A stretch of DNA of 64,000 nt, taken from NCBI GenBank assembly GCA_030429565.1, contig JAUIFE010000009.1, positions 124,001 through 188,000 of the forward strand. The letters are read 5' to 3'. A program made the position numbers and the translations under genes. The notes beneath the pieces are model-generated. The model saw only the letters and a program-made list of their open reading frames with translations. It ran no database searches and was not told where the DNA came from. Shown here in pieces: positions 54,325 through 63,994 of the stretch. Positions within the stretch are counted from its first letter, which is position 1; every line of letters begins with the position of its first letter. The stretch is from Holophagae bacterium (GTDB lineage Bacteria > Acidobacteriota > Holophagae > Acanthopleuribacterales > Acanthopleuribacteraceae).

Positions 54325-56871
54325 TTAGTTCTCGCCGCGCAACACAAAAATGGCGGGCGTGCGCCATAGATCGCGGTGGCTGAGGTAACCCATCACCAAC
54401 GTCAGCGGCGGTAACAGCAAGCACGGCACCAGGAATACCAAGGGTTGCGGGAAGGGATCGACCTTAAACCAGAACACGCCCAAGGCCCAGTTAGCGACCA
54501 TCGCCAAGACAATGCCCGTCAGGGACGCCAACAAACCGAGCAGCAAGTATTCGGTTAGCGTGATCCAAGCGACTTGGTGGGTTTGCGCGCCCAAAGTGCG
54601 CAGCAGCGCGTGTTCGCCCATGCGTTGGTAGCGACTGTTCCACAGCGCACTGCCCAACAAAACCAAACCCGTCAGCATGCACAGGCCGGCCAGAAATTGG
54701 ACCATGGTTGCCGCCTTATCCAAAATGCCGTCAAAGGTTTGCACCATTTGTGTGAGATCGACGCACATCACGTTGGGATGCTCCTTGATGATCGCGCGCT
54801 GCAAGGCCGCCACCTGTTCGGCCGATTCTGTACGGGCGTTGAACATCAGCATTTGCGGGGCCGCTTCCAAAATACCGGCCGGGAACAAAATAAAGAAGTT
54901 GGGCGCCATGCTCTGCCATTCGACGTCGCGGATGCTGGTGATTTCGGTCTCTATCGGAATGCCCATGACGTCGAGCGTTAGCACATCGCCCAGATCGACC
55001 TGGAGATCGGCGGCGATGTCTTGTTCCAGCGAAATCGGGATGACTGCCGCGTCCGCCGCCACCGTGCCGGTATAACTGCCGCGAATCACCGTTTCACTGT
55101 CGCCTAGTTCGGCGCGATAGGACGAACGGTACTCGCGGCGCAGCGCCCAGTGGGGAATGTCGGTGGCCAGCAGGTCGCCGATCGACTTGCCGTTAATCGC
55201 CTCAATGCGCATGGGCACAATCGGCGTGATGTTTTGTGGTTCCACTTGCATGTCGCGGCTGATCTGCAGCACTTGATCGAGCTGGTCGACTTGAATGTCC
55301 CAGGCGATGAAGTTGGGTTTCTCACGTTGGCGCACATCGGAGAACTGACCAAGTAACATGGTGCGCGCGCCGCCCAGCACCGCGATCAAAAAGACGCCCA
55401 TACCGAGGATGACCATCAAAATCAGCGTTTGGTTTTGGGGCCGGAACAAACTGGCGATGCCGTGGCGCCACGTGAACGGCAGGCCCATTTTACTGACGCG
55501 GCGTGCCGCGTGGGACAAGAGGCGCGCGGTTAAATAAAGAATGCCGACCGCCGCCGCCAAGCCGAGCAAAAACAGGCCGCCGATTTTCAGGGAACCGGTA
55601 CGCGCCACCGCAAACACCAGCCAAATGACGACGACCGCGCCGTAGCAGGCGTATTGCAACCAGTCGGCCTTGGGCGGATTGAGGAAGGCGCGAAAGCTGA
55701 CCAGCGGGCTGACCTTGCGCACCGCCGCCAAAGGCGCCAGCGCCAGCAAAAAACTGAGCAGGAAACCCCAGCCGGCGGCGATTGCGACTTCGTAAGTTTG
55801 GAATGAGGGTTCAAACGCGATAGGGAAGAACTCGCGAACCAGTGCCGGCAAAAACAGTTGCAGGCCGAGGCCGGCGGTGACACCGACCATCACCGCGAAC
55901 AGCGTCATGGTCATGACTTGAATCAGGTACACCAAAATCACTTGGCGCACCGTGGCGCCCAAGCAACGCAATACCCCGATTTGCCGCGTTTTTTGCTGAA
56001 CGTGGTAGTGGACCGCGCCGGCGACACCGAGGCCGCCGAGCAGAAGCGTTAGTAGTGCGGTCAGGCTTAAGAAGGCGGTCAGGTTGTCCATATCGTCGCC
56101 GATCTGTTGGCGCTGCTCATTGACCGTGCTCCAACTCAGGCGTTGTTCGCGCAATTCGGTTTTGTGATCTTCAACCCAGGCGTCGCCGTCGAAATCGTCT
56201 GGGAACTGATAAGCGTAGCTGTAAAAAACGCGGCTGCCCTGTTGCAACAACGCGGTGGCCTCGACCTGATCCAAACCGATGTAGATGCGCGGACCCATTA
56301 CCGACGCGGCCGGCGGCACGCCCGGTGTTTCCAAAATTTTGCCGTGAATGGTAAAGGTTTGTCGGCCCAAACGGACCTGGTCCCCGACGACCGCGCCGAC
56401 GCGTTCCATGAGCACCGCGTCCACCAGCGCGCGCGGTGCTCCCTGGTAACTGCCGGCGGCTTCGGCCGGTTCGGTGATGATGGTGCCGTAAAAAGGGAAA
56501 CCCTCGCCCATGGCGCGGATGCGGCTCAAAACAGCCTGATCGCTTTTGGGGAAATGGGCCATGGTGCCGAAGCGTTTGGTTTCGGCGCGGGTGCCAGGCA
56601 AGTTACCGAGCAGTTGTTGGCCGCTTTCGCTAAACGGTTGGCGGCTGTAGACCACCAGATCGGCGCCGAGCAGATTTTTGGTTTGGCTTAACAGCGCACC
56701 GCGCATGTCGGCGCCAAACGAACCCAAGGCGGTCAGGGTCGCGATGCCGAGCGCCATGCTCAGCGCGTATAACAGGCCTTTACCCTTGGCGCCGCGACTG
56801 TCGCGCCACGCCAAACGCGCCGCCCAACGCAGTTCTTGCCAGGGGCCGGACGCTTCAGGAGGCAAACTCAC
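54325..56871 (-). CDS. ABC transporter permease, YbbP/FtsX-like
   Basis: 848 residues with about 10 membrane segments: one near the N-terminus (LLYALSMALGIATLTALG), a first core FtsX domain of about three to four helices around 265-370, a second group around 400-510, and a final FtsX core at about 700-840. Two large periplasmic MacB-PCD-type domains separate them. This is the duplicated YbbP architecture. With the YbbA-like ATPase it probably handles lipids or lysophospholipids at the inner membrane. The ATG overlaps the ATPase stop as ATGA, so the two are translationally coupled. Confidence 0.9.
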   Translation of the reverse strand: MSLPPEASGPWQELRWAARLAWRDSRGAKGKGLLYALSMALGIATLTALGSFGADMRGALLSQTKNLLGADLVVYSRQPFSESGQQLLGNLPGTRAETKRFGTMAHFPKSDQAVLSRIRAMGEGFPFYGTIITEPAEAAGSYQGAPRALVDAVLMERVGAVVGDQVRLGRQTFTIHGKILETPGVPPAASVMGPRIYIGLDQVEATALLQQGSRVFYSYAYQFPDDFDGDAWVEDHKTELREQRLSWSTVNEQRQQIGDDMDNLTAFLSLTALLTLLLGGLGVAGAVHYHVQQKTRQIGVLRCLGATVRQVILVYLIQVMTMTLFAVMVGVTAGLGLQLFLPALVREFFPIAFEPSFQTYEVAIAAGWGFLLSFLLALAPLAAVRKVSPLVSFRAFLNPPKADWLQYACYGAVVVIWLVFAVARTGSLKIGGLFLLGLAAAVGILYLTARLLSHAARRVSKMGLPFTWRHGIASLFRPQNQTLILMVILGMGVFLIAVLGGARTMLLGQFSDVRQREKPNFIAWDIQVDQLDQVLQISRDMQVEPQNITPIVPMRIEAINGKSIGDLLATDIPHWALRREYRSSYRAELGDSETVIRGSYTGTVAADAAVIPISLEQDIAADLQVDLGDVLTLDVMGIPIETEITSIRDVEWQSMAPNFFILFPAGILEAAPQMLMFNARTESAEQVAALQRAIIKEHPNVMCVDLTQMVQTFDGILDKAATMVQFLAGLCMLTGLVLLGSALWNSRYQRMGEHALLRTLGAQTHQVAWITLTEYLLLGLLASLTGIVLAMVANWALGVFWFKVDPFPQPLVFLVPCLLLPPLTLVMGYLSHRDLWRTPAIFVLRGEN

Positions 56872-57563
56872 GAAGCCACCTCCGCCGGTTGTTGCTCTTC
56901 GACCAAGCAGCCCTGGTTAATGCGGAACAGGCGTTGTGTTTTTTTGGCCAAATCAAGGTCGTGGGTGATCAGCAGCAGCGTCGTGCCCTGCTCGCGGTTG
57001 AGGTTAAACAATAGTTCCGTAATGCGTTCGCTGGTTTCCAAGTCGAGGTTGCCGGTCGGTTCGTCGGCGAACAAAATTTCAGGTTGATTGATGAAGGCGC
57101 GCGCAATCGCCACCCGCTGCTGTTCACCGCCGGAGAGTTGGGCCGGGTAGTGGTGGCCGCGATCGGCCAAACCGACTTGGGCCAGCAGGTCGCGCGCGGC
57201 TGCCGCGGCGTTGTTTTGGCCGAGCAGTTCCAAGGGCAGCATGACGTTTTCCAGCGCCGTTAGGCTGGGCATGAGGTGAAACGATTGGAAAATGAAACCG
57301 ACCTTGCGGTTGCGCAGTGCGGCCCGTTGCGCTTCCGTCATTGCGGCCAGGTCTTCACCCAACAGGGTCAATGTGCCCGTGCTGGGCGTGTCTAGGCCGG
57401 CACATAAACCGAGCAGCGTGGTTTTGCCGCTACCCGAAGGCCCGACGATCGCGGCGGTTTCCCCCGCGTAAAGCGTGAAACCGGCGTCGCGCAAAACTTC
57501 CACCTCGCGGCCGACGCCCGGGTAACGTTTGCCGACCTGGGTGACCCTCAGTATTTCGTTCAT
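56868..57563 (-). CDS. ABC transporter ATPase, YbbA/LolD-like
   Basis: 231 residues, one nucleotide-binding domain. Walker A GPSGSGKTT (about 41), Q-loop GFIFQSFHLMPSLTALENV, signature LSGGEQQRVAIARA (about 144), Walker B ILFADEPTGNLD and the H-loop ITHDLDLA are all intact. Q-x-F-x-L-x-P-x-L-T-A-x-E-N-V places it in the MacB/LolD/YbbA subgroup. It is the partner of the downstream permease and is divergent from the tesA-like gene, the same grouping as ybbA/ybbP/tesA in proteobacteria. Confidence 0.92.
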   Translation of the reverse strand: MNEILRVTQVGKRYPGVGREVEVLRDAGFTLYAGETAAIVGPSGSGKTTLLGLCAGLDTPSTGTLTLLGEDLAAMTEAQRAALRNRKVGFIFQSFHLMPSLTALENVMLPLELLGQNNAAAAARDLLAQVGLADRGHHYPAQLSGGEQQRVAIARAFINQPEILFADEPTGNLDLETSERITELLFNLNREQGTTLLLITHDLDLAKKTQRLFRINQGCLVEEQQPAEVAS

Positions 57564-57817
57564 ATCCGTAACTCCCTGGTGCGCTCTCGTGGCGGTTTTA
57601 TCCTATATGGCCGTGACGGTCCGGCTGGGTGCGCGGCATCGACTTGCGGCGTAACCTTCTTTTGAATTCCCCCGTAACCCATGTTGAAATGTGGGGGCCG
57701 ACGTGGTCCGATGCGTGGGTGACGGTCGGGAAAACCGATACCATCAGCCTAACCCAAACGGGTCGCCTGCGGCCGGCCGTTCACGCGCATCTTATGTTCA
57801 ACGATAGGGGAGGCCGC

Positions 57818-58483
57818 TTGTTTCAGCCGCGTTTAAAACCATTTGTGATGGGGACTTTACTGCTCGTGACCGGGTTTTGGTTCGGCGCCGTCGCACCGCT
57901 ATGCGCCGAGGACGAAACCGCGCCAACGCGGGTCCTTGTCCTGGGCGACAGCCTCACCGCCGGCTACGGGCTCGGTAAAGAATTTGCCTTTCCGCGTATA
58001 TTGCAGGAGAAAGTGGACGACGCCGGGCTCCAAGTTACCTTCATCAACGCGGGTGTCAGTGGCGATACCACCGCCGGCGGCGTGCGCCGCGTCGATTGGA
58101 TGTTGCGCGAACCGGTCGACATCCTGCTCCTCGCATTAGGCGCCAACGACGGTTTGCGCGGCATTAGCGTGGAAAGCAGCCTGGCCAATTTGCAGACGAT
58201 CATCGATAAGACCAAAAAGAAAAATCCCGACATGCGTTTGGTGATCGCGGGCATGAAAGTCCCGCCGAACATGGGCGCCGAATACGGTCAGGCGTTTGAA
58301 GCCATGTTTAAAACGCTGGCCGCAAACAATCGCGCCCAACTGATTCCCTTTCTGCTCGAAGGCGTCGGCGGCCGGCCTGAACTCAACCTGGAAGACGGTA
58401 TTCACCCGACCAAGGAAGGTCATCGCATTTTGGCCGAAAATGTGTGGCGGATTCTGGCGCCGATGCTCGGTGCCAAGCCCTAA
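57818..58483 (+). CDS. tesA: TesA-like SGNH esterase / lysophospholipase
   Basis: 221 residues from a TTG start at 57818 (GGGGAGG 4 nt ahead); a longer frame upstream has no support. Signal peptide with basic n-region and hydrophobic core MGTLLLVTGFWFGAVAPLCA, so periplasmic. SGNH blocks: LVLGDSLTAGYG (Ser), NAGVSGDTTAGG (Gly), LLALGANDGLRG (Asn) and EDGIHPTKEGH (Asp-x-x-His). This is the multifunctional thioesterase I/protease I/lysophospholipase L1 family. Divergent position beside ybbA-ybbP supports a role in membrane lipid turnover with that transporter. Confidence 0.93.
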   Translation: MFQPRLKPFVMGTLLLVTGFWFGAVAPLCAEDETAPTRVLVLGDSLTAGYGLGKEFAFPRILQEKVDDAGLQVTFINAGVSGDTTAGGVRRVDWMLREPVDILLLALGANDGLRGISVESSLANLQTIIDKTKKKNPDMRLVIAGMKVPPNMGAEYGQAFEAMFKTLAANNRAQLIPFLLEGVGGRPELNLEDGIHPTKEGHRILAENVWRILAPMLGAKP

Positions 58484-58813
58484 CTACCAAGGGTTTCCCA
58501 TTTTAGGTGAGGGCGGCGCAACTCGGCCGGAGCGGATTTCCCTTCAGAAAAAGCGTTTGGCTGATTGAGGACAAACGGCGAACGCGTTAAGCTTGGTGAT
58601 GCGCTCTCGAGGCTAACCGCATTTCACCAGCCGGAACCCGGCGGACGGTCGTTTCCCCCTTTGCGACGGGACGGCGACCTCAGCCCACGGCCGCGAAACT
58701 TTGCAACCGGGAACGGCGGTGTCGCCCCACGGCGTTGTGCCGCCGTGTCGACCGTGACCATTGACGGCGACAGGCGCGACCTTTCTCTGAGTGTCGCTAT
58801 GGAAGGAGCAACG
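58484..58813. other. Intergenic region, no feature identified
   Basis: 330 bp. The downstream gene's frame is open through most of it but is Arg/Pro-rich without domain character and lacks a Shine-Dalgarno at its first codons. No clear terminator or promoter was seen. Confidence 0.4.
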
Positions 58814-61294
58814 ATGACCTTTTTGTTGATGTTGTGTGGAACCATCTGGATGCAGACGCTGACCGAGCCGGCCAACCGCAGTTGGGAAAGTATGGCGCGG
58901 CCTTGGATGACGCGGGCCGAACAAGAACTTTACGACCGCCTCGACCAGCGTGAAAAAATCCGTTTTGAAGGTACCTTCGTGGCGCGCCGCGCCGAGAAAC
59001 CCGACCAATGGTCGGCGACCGGGCTCTACCTGCCCTCGTTTTTTGCGCCTGAGCCCCATGGCGATGTGCGCGACCAAATCGCCTACCATCTCGGCTATCC
59101 CAAACAAATCGATTGGCAGCCGCAGAACCCGCGTCTTCCGCGCGTATGGAAATATCCGCAGTATTCTTTTTATTTTCTACCCACCAGTGGTGGCAACGTG
59201 CGCCTGACCGCCGAAAGCGACGATCTTTGGGACAACCTCAAAGGCGCTATGGTCAAACATCCGGCTCTGCGCTACGACTTCCGCGACAACAGCTTTGGTC
59301 GCACCCGCCTGCCCGAAGATCTCGGCTGGGTCGAAACCGACGTGCTGCAACACTGGTCGCTCCCCAACCCCAGCGGCGCCACCCTGAATGTGACCGTCAA
59401 AGTACCCGACGAAATTAAAGAGTACGTGCGCGACAGCACGCGTATCGGTCGCCAACACCTCGAGATGTTGGTTTACCTGAAAAACGATTCCGACCAAGCG
59501 CGCGAAGCGCTCGACGCCGAATTGGTGCGTCACTCTTCCACCTGGTCACGCCTCATCGAAGACAACGAACTGCACTTCGAGGTTAACGTACCGCCTGGCT
59601 ACTTTAGTGCTGAGCTGCTGATTTATAACGGGTTTATGGCGAAAGGCATGCGGGCTGAGTTGACCTTTGCCGCCTTGCCACGCGAAACCGCGCGCATCGG
59701 TACGCCCATCATCAGTCAGCAGTGGCGACCCGCCGGCATTGAAGCCGCCGACGCCGGTGTGATTGATTGCGGCGGTGATCGCTACCTGCCCAGCCGCCGT
59801 TTCGTCGCCGGCACGCCTGCCCGCGTACTCGTGCGCCAAGATGGTGAAACACGCCCGCAAGTGCTGCTGCAAAACCGACAAGGCGGCAGTCAAGCACTGC
59901 AGTTCCTCTTTACCGCCGATGGTTGGGCCGTGTTTGATTTGCCCGCGGGCAGCGAACCCGACGCCCGCCTGATTGCGCTCGGACCCGAACACAACGGTGT
60001 TATGCCGTTTTCCGTCGGCGGCGTGCCCTTCGCCGCACCCGACGCCAAACGTCAGCCGCCCTTGCAGCAGGCCGGTCGCGATTACCTTCAACGCGAACGG
60101 GTTACTTTTGGCGCCGTTGGCAACCTGCAGTTGTTGTTTGTTAATGACACGCCTTATCTGGCCAGTCGCAACGGCTCTTTCGCCTGGACCCCACTCGATT
60201 GGGGCGAAAAAGCAACCTTGCGTTACGAATTCCAGCACGAAGGTGCGTGGCGCGGGGCCGCCTATGAGGTGACGCGCGGCGGCATCTTTGCTCAGGTCAG
60301 CGTTTCGCAAAAGTCACTGGTCGTCGGCACACGTGTACCCGACGGCAAAATTGAAGGCGTCGACGTCGAGGTTTTCGTTGAAGGTGCCAAGATTCCGCCT
60401 ACCAAAGCAACGCCCTTCACCAGCCTACCCAAGATGTGGGGCATCGTCGTGAACGATCCGCTGCTGAAATCGCCCGCCTGGAACAGTATCCGCCAGGCGT
60501 TGCTCGATTGGTTGCAAAAGAATACGCGTGCCAACGACATGATTTACGTGGTGCAGATCTCGCACCGACCCGAACTACTGGTGGCGCCGACTACCCGCAA
60601 GAGCCTGATTCAGGCCTGTTTGTTGGCTTTGGAACCCAGCTCGCCGCGCGCCAACTATTTCACCGTGCGTTATCTGGTCGACGCCTTGACGCACATGAAA
60701 GAACACGGCAGCTTGCCACACCAGTCGCTGATTTTGACCCACCAGCTCACCGACGAGGTCAGCCAGCTCGAAGACCTGTTGCCGCTGCTGCGTAAAACCG
60801 GTCTGCAGGTTTACAACCTTGAATTCCCTTTTGAATTCGTACCGGAAACCGAAATTCCCACCAAGCCCGATCCAGACGACGGCTTGCGCCAAATGGCCGT
60901 TCGGGAAGAAGCCGAACAGCGCGAGCGGCTAGGTTTCCGCGACAATTTTCAAGAAAAACGCAACGTAACCGGCGGTTTCCGCGTGCCCCTGGGCGGCCGG
61001 AAGGCCAAACGCCAGGCCGAAGACGAACGCATTAAAACCGAAGCCTTCCGCGCCTCGTTCAGCAAGCAATTGGCTTCGATGACCGCCGGTTTAGCTCATG
61101 TCAGCGGCGCCGGTGAGACCAGTCAAAGTTTGCATCGCTTTCTCGACCAACTCACCCTGTGGCAACGCAGTTTGGTGCACCTCGAGTTACCGCTGCCCTA
61201 CGTTGCCGAGGACATGATACGCGTGCAGGCCGCTGCCGGTTACGCCGCGGCCTGGACATTGGTTGACTGGAAACCGCCCGGGGAAGCTGAGTAA
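58814..61294 (+). CDS. Large exported protein with GWxTD-like and VWFA-like regions
   Basis: 826 residues from ATG 58814 (AAGGAG 6 nt ahead). The N-terminus MTFLLMLCGTIWMQTLTEPA is a probable short signal sequence. Residues about 30-110 (WMTRAEQELYDRLDQREKIRFEGTFVARR, then DQIAYHLGYPKQID) resemble the GWxTD domain of Acidobacteriota and Bacteroidota exported proteins. The middle is beta-rich. Residues about 515-680 look like the alpha/beta VWFA-type fold seen in proteins of similar lineage: VDVEVFVEGAKIPPTK, WGIVVNDPLLKS, SLILTHQLTDEVSQLEDLL, then a hydrophobic strand. No intact MIDAS DxSxS is visible, so metal binding is doubtful. Ends in a charged helical tail. Function unknown. Confidence 0.65.
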   Translation: MTFLLMLCGTIWMQTLTEPANRSWESMARPWMTRAEQELYDRLDQREKIRFEGTFVARRAEKPDQWSATGLYLPSFFAPEPHGDVRDQIAYHLGYPKQIDWQPQNPRLPRVWKYPQYSFYFLPTSGGNVRLTAESDDLWDNLKGAMVKHPALRYDFRDNSFGRTRLPEDLGWVETDVLQHWSLPNPSGATLNVTVKVPDEIKEYVRDSTRIGRQHLEMLVYLKNDSDQAREALDAELVRHSSTWSRLIEDNELHFEVNVPPGYFSAELLIYNGFMAKGMRAELTFAALPRETARIGTPIISQQWRPAGIEAADAGVIDCGGDRYLPSRRFVAGTPARVLVRQDGETRPQVLLQNRQGGSQALQFLFTADGWAVFDLPAGSEPDARLIALGPEHNGVMPFSVGGVPFAAPDAKRQPPLQQAGRDYLQRERVTFGAVGNLQLLFVNDTPYLASRNGSFAWTPLDWGEKATLRYEFQHEGAWRGAAYEVTRGGIFAQVSVSQKSLVVGTRVPDGKIEGVDVEVFVEGAKIPPTKATPFTSLPKMWGIVVNDPLLKSPAWNSIRQALLDWLQKNTRANDMIYVVQISHRPELLVAPTTRKSLIQACLLALEPSSPRANYFTVRYLVDALTHMKEHGSLPHQSLILTHQLTDEVSQLEDLLPLLRKTGLQVYNLEFPFEFVPETEIPTKPDPDDGLRQMAVREEAEQRERLGFRDNFQEKRNVTGGFRVPLGGRKAKRQAEDERIKTEAFRASFSKQLASMTAGLAHVSGAGETSQSLHRFLDQLTLWQRSLVHLELPLPYVAEDMIRVQAAAGYAAAWTLVDWKPPGEAE

Positions 61295-61334
61295 ACGCGT
61301 CTCACCAAAAAATCACATAATCGCAAACAGCCAT

Positions 61335-61392
61335 CGGCAATCGGAACCCCAAGCGCTTCGAAACGCGGGTTTTCCGATTGCCGTTGTTTTTG
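61335..61392 (+). terminator. Terminator after the GWxTD/VWFA protein
   Basis: Long stem GGCAATCGGAA/TTCCGATTGCC (plus CCC/GGG inside) followed by GTTGTTTTTG. Confidence 0.8.
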
Positions 61393-61472
61393 TGGAGCTC
61401 ATGGGAAACGACGGCTTTTTGAGAAAGTCTTTTTGTAACTTTATCTTTTAAGGTAAAGAATGAGCGCACTTA

Positions 61473-61501
61473 TTGATTTTGCGATTCAGCTTGCGTATAC
61501 T
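61473..61501 (+). promoter_or_regulatory. Sigma-70 promoter of the 149-residue gene
   Basis: TTGATT (61473-61478), 17-nt spacer, TATACT (61496-61501). The start codon is about 205 nt further on, leaving an untranslated leader with no riboswitch I recognise. Confidence 0.65.
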
Positions 61502-61707
61502 CGCAAAGCTTCTTCAGTCCATTTCTATCACCCTCCTCGTGTAGCGCGTGCTCGGCCGGTGTTTCTTGAGCCAGGCCCTCCGACACGTTGTTTTCGCGTT
61601 TTTCTGCGATCAACGTGCTGCCTCCTTGCCGCTGCAAACCGCCCTCTCCTGCGACAACGGTGATCGCTGGACTGAAAGTGACATCCACATTTAATGGGAG
61701 GTACAGC

Positions 61708-62157
61708 ATGTCTGTAAACCATGACCTCCTCTCCATCCTTGAAGAAGGTCGCAAAATAGTTCTCAACGAGTTCCCACAAGCCCAATTCTGTGAAGCGGAT
61801 TGGCGCCGGGCCGAGGCCGATGAGTGGCGTTTCGTCTATCACGATCCCGCTTCTTCGCCTCAGGGTACCGTCCTCTTGATTTACAACAAAAATGGGTTTG
61901 ACGTACCACGGCACATCGATACTTCGTGGTTGGAAGATCACGTCATTCCGTTCCCGGTTCCCATGCGCTTGCAAGTCGCCGAGAATTTGGCCCACAAAGC
62001 CGGTTTCGACGGCGAGGTTGAGCGCATTACCTTGCGCTGGCCGCTTTTTCCCGGTTCGAATGAGCCTTATTACCGTTTCGGGATTCCCGCGCAACACGTT
62101 CACGTGTTCGTCGGTGTTTATACCCACCAAGTCCATACCGCGCCCTTGAATCACTAA
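61708..62157 (+). CDS. Hypothetical 149-residue protein
   Basis: Not recognised. Soluble, no signal peptide. Helical N-terminus (LLSILEEGRKIVLNEFPQAQ), then a beta-rich body with VYHDPASSPQGTVLLIYNKNGF, ERITLRWPLFPG and a C-terminal strand VHVFVGVYTHQVHT. The start is ATG 61708 with GGGAGG 6 nt ahead. Single-gene unit behind its own promoter, followed by the second copy of the 152-bp repeat. Confidence 0.7.
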   Translation: MSVNHDLLSILEEGRKIVLNEFPQAQFCEADWRRAEADEWRFVYHDPASSPQGTVLLIYNKNGFDVPRHIDTSWLEDHVIPFPVPMRLQVAENLAHKAGFDGEVERITLRWPLFPGSNEPYYRFGIPAQHVHVFVGVYTHQVHTAPLNH

Positions 62158-62606
62158 GCTGCACGCCGTTTTGACCTTTTCAGAACGGTTGCGGCCGATG
62201 GTAACGGCCTCGCTTCGGCGGGGCCTCACTTATTTTTGGCGCCGCCTTGCCGATGTTTGAATTGGATGCACTAAAAACTAAACTAAGCGATTCTTGGCGG
62301 CGAAATCGCCCAACCTGTGGGCTGCAACATCTCGCAAAAATGCTCACCGTGCTTGCTAGTACGCCTCCGCTTTTTCCAACATGTTTCGCTCCAATAGTTT
62401 GAGCGATTTCTTCCACCCGAATCGCTCAGTTTAGGTAAAACCCTTACGGCCGCTTCTTCGTAAGAATCATCGTTTCGCATTTGCATTCATGACTCGATGT
62501 ATGTTTCCTCGTTTGCGCCCCAGTGGTGATTCGGCTGTTGCCGTTACTTTGGTCGGGCGCCGCGTTGGAAGCACGACAGCACTCGTTTGACGGAGGTTAA
62601 GTTACG
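62158..62606. other. Intergenic region containing repeat copy 2
   Basis: 449 bp. Apart from the repeat at 62283-62434 I see a short G/C stem near 62180-62230 and no confident promoter for the downstream propeller gene. Confidence 0.5.
62283..62434. repeat. 152-bp dispersed intergenic repeat, copy 2
   Basis: Same length as copy 1 (21396-21547) with about 40 substitutions and no gaps by hand alignment. Left end CTAAGCGATTCTTGGCGGC, right end CCGAATCGCTCAGTTTAG. A terminal hairpin pairs GAGCGATT (62401-62408) with AATCGCTC (62420-62427); the left end can pair with the same right arm, giving two alternative folds. Confidence 0.75.
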
Positions 62607-63917
62607 ATGCCACCAATTCATCGTTTCCGCGTTTTGTTATTAAGTTGTCTCTTGCTAAGTTTTAGCGTCACAGCCCTGGCTGCAGGTAAAGCCGATAAAG
62701 CGGGTGCCTGGCCCCAATGGCGTGGTCCCCAGCGTGACGGCATTAGCCCTGCCGGCAAACTCATTCAATCCTGGCCCGAAGGCGGGCCCAAGCTCCTTTG
62801 GCGCAGTACCGGCTTAGGTGCCGGCTACAGTTCATTGGCCGTCGTTGGCGACGCCGTTTACACCATGGGCGATGACGGCGGTTTCCAATACGTCGTTGCC
62901 GCATCCAGTAAAGACGGTAAAGTTTTATGGCGCACCAAAGTTGGTTCTGAATGGGTCGATCAATTCGGGGGCGCGCGTTCAACGCCGACCTACGACGACG
63001 GCCGCATTTACGCCATTTCGACCGAAGGTTTGTTGGTCTGCCTCGCTGCCAAAGACGGCAAAGAGGTATGGCGCAAAGATTTGCCCAAAACCTACGGCGC
63101 CCGCATGGCCGCCGGCAACAATTACGAGTGGAAGTTCTCCGAATCGCCGCTCGTTGATGGTGACCGCGTTTTGGTCACGCCCGGCATGCCCGACGCGGCA
63201 CTGGTCGCGCTCAACAAAAAAACCGGTGAGGAAATTTGGCGTTCACAGTACACCTACACCGGCGAGAAAGGCGACGACGGCGCCGCTTACTCTTCCGTTG
63301 TGGTTTCCCACGGCGCGGGCGTCAAGCAATACGTCCAACTGATGGGTCGCGGCATCATGGGTTTTGACGCCAAAGACGGCGCCTTCTTGTGGAGCTATGA
63401 CCGTATTTGCAACAAGGTCGCAAATATCCCCACACCGGTCATCGACGGCGATCACATTTTCACCTCAACCGGTTATGGGACGGGCAGCGCGCTTTTGAAG
63501 TTGGTCAAACGCGACGGCGGTGTAGCCGCTGAGGAAGTCTACTTCCTGCCAGGTAACGAGCTGCAAAACCACCACGGCGGCATCATTTTACACAAAGGCA
63601 ACCTGTACCTGGGCAACGCCCACAACAAGGGTTTTCCCGTGTGTGTCGATCTCAAAACCGGCAAGAAGAAGTGGGGCCCCGAGCGCAACGACGGCAAGGG
63701 TTCAGCCGCCATTTCCATGGCTGACGGTCACCTTTATTTCCGTTATCAAAACGGTTTGATGGTGTTGATTGAAGCCACGCCCGAAGGCTACAAAGAAAAA
63801 GGCAAGTTCATGATTCCCGATGTGGGCAACTTCAGTTGGTCGCATCCGGTGATTGCCTACAACAAGCTGTATCTGCGTGAGCAGGGCAACCTGTTTTGTT
63901 ACGAAATTCTGCGCTAG
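62607..63917 (+). CDS. Exported PQQ-type beta-propeller protein
   Basis: 436 residues with a signal peptide (LLLSCLLLSFSVTALAAG). Starts with the WPQWRGPQRDG motif typical of secreted pyrrolo-quinoline-quinone-like repeat proteins, followed by at least six blade repeats with the W-motif pattern (DGKVLWRTKVG, DGKEVWRKDLP, TGEEIWRSQY, DGAFLWSY, TGKKKWGPE). The fold is an eight-bladed propeller as in BamB and alcohol dehydrogenases, but there is no quinoprotein catalytic set, so a non-enzymatic or binding role is likely. GGAGG lies about 10 nt before the ATG. Confidence 0.85.
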   Translation: MPPIHRFRVLLLSCLLLSFSVTALAAGKADKAGAWPQWRGPQRDGISPAGKLIQSWPEGGPKLLWRSTGLGAGYSSLAVVGDAVYTMGDDGGFQYVVAASSKDGKVLWRTKVGSEWVDQFGGARSTPTYDDGRIYAISTEGLLVCLAAKDGKEVWRKDLPKTYGARMAAGNNYEWKFSESPLVDGDRVLVTPGMPDAALVALNKKTGEEIWRSQYTYTGEKGDDGAAYSSVVVSHGAGVKQYVQLMGRGIMGFDAKDGAFLWSYDRICNKVANIPTPVIDGDHIFTSTGYGTGSALLKLVKRDGGVAAEEVYFLPGNELQNHHGGIILHKGNLYLGNAHNKGFPVCVDLKTGKKKWGPERNDGKGSAAISMADGHLYFRYQNGLMVLIEATPEGYKEKGKFMIPDVGNFSWSHPVIAYNKLYLREQGNLFCYEILR

Positions 63918-63994
63918 CCGACGCGTGACCTCGGCTAGGGCCTGACAGTGATCCAACCCCGGCCGTCGCTTTTGTGAGCGGCGCGTCGGGGTTT
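63914..63994 (+). terminator. Double hairpin terminator after the propeller gene
   Basis: CTAGCCGA/TCGGCTAG (63914-63938) spans the stop codon; a second, larger stem AACCCCG/CGGGGTT with inner pairs (63955-63993) ends in TTT. The second is the likely terminator. Confidence 0.65.
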
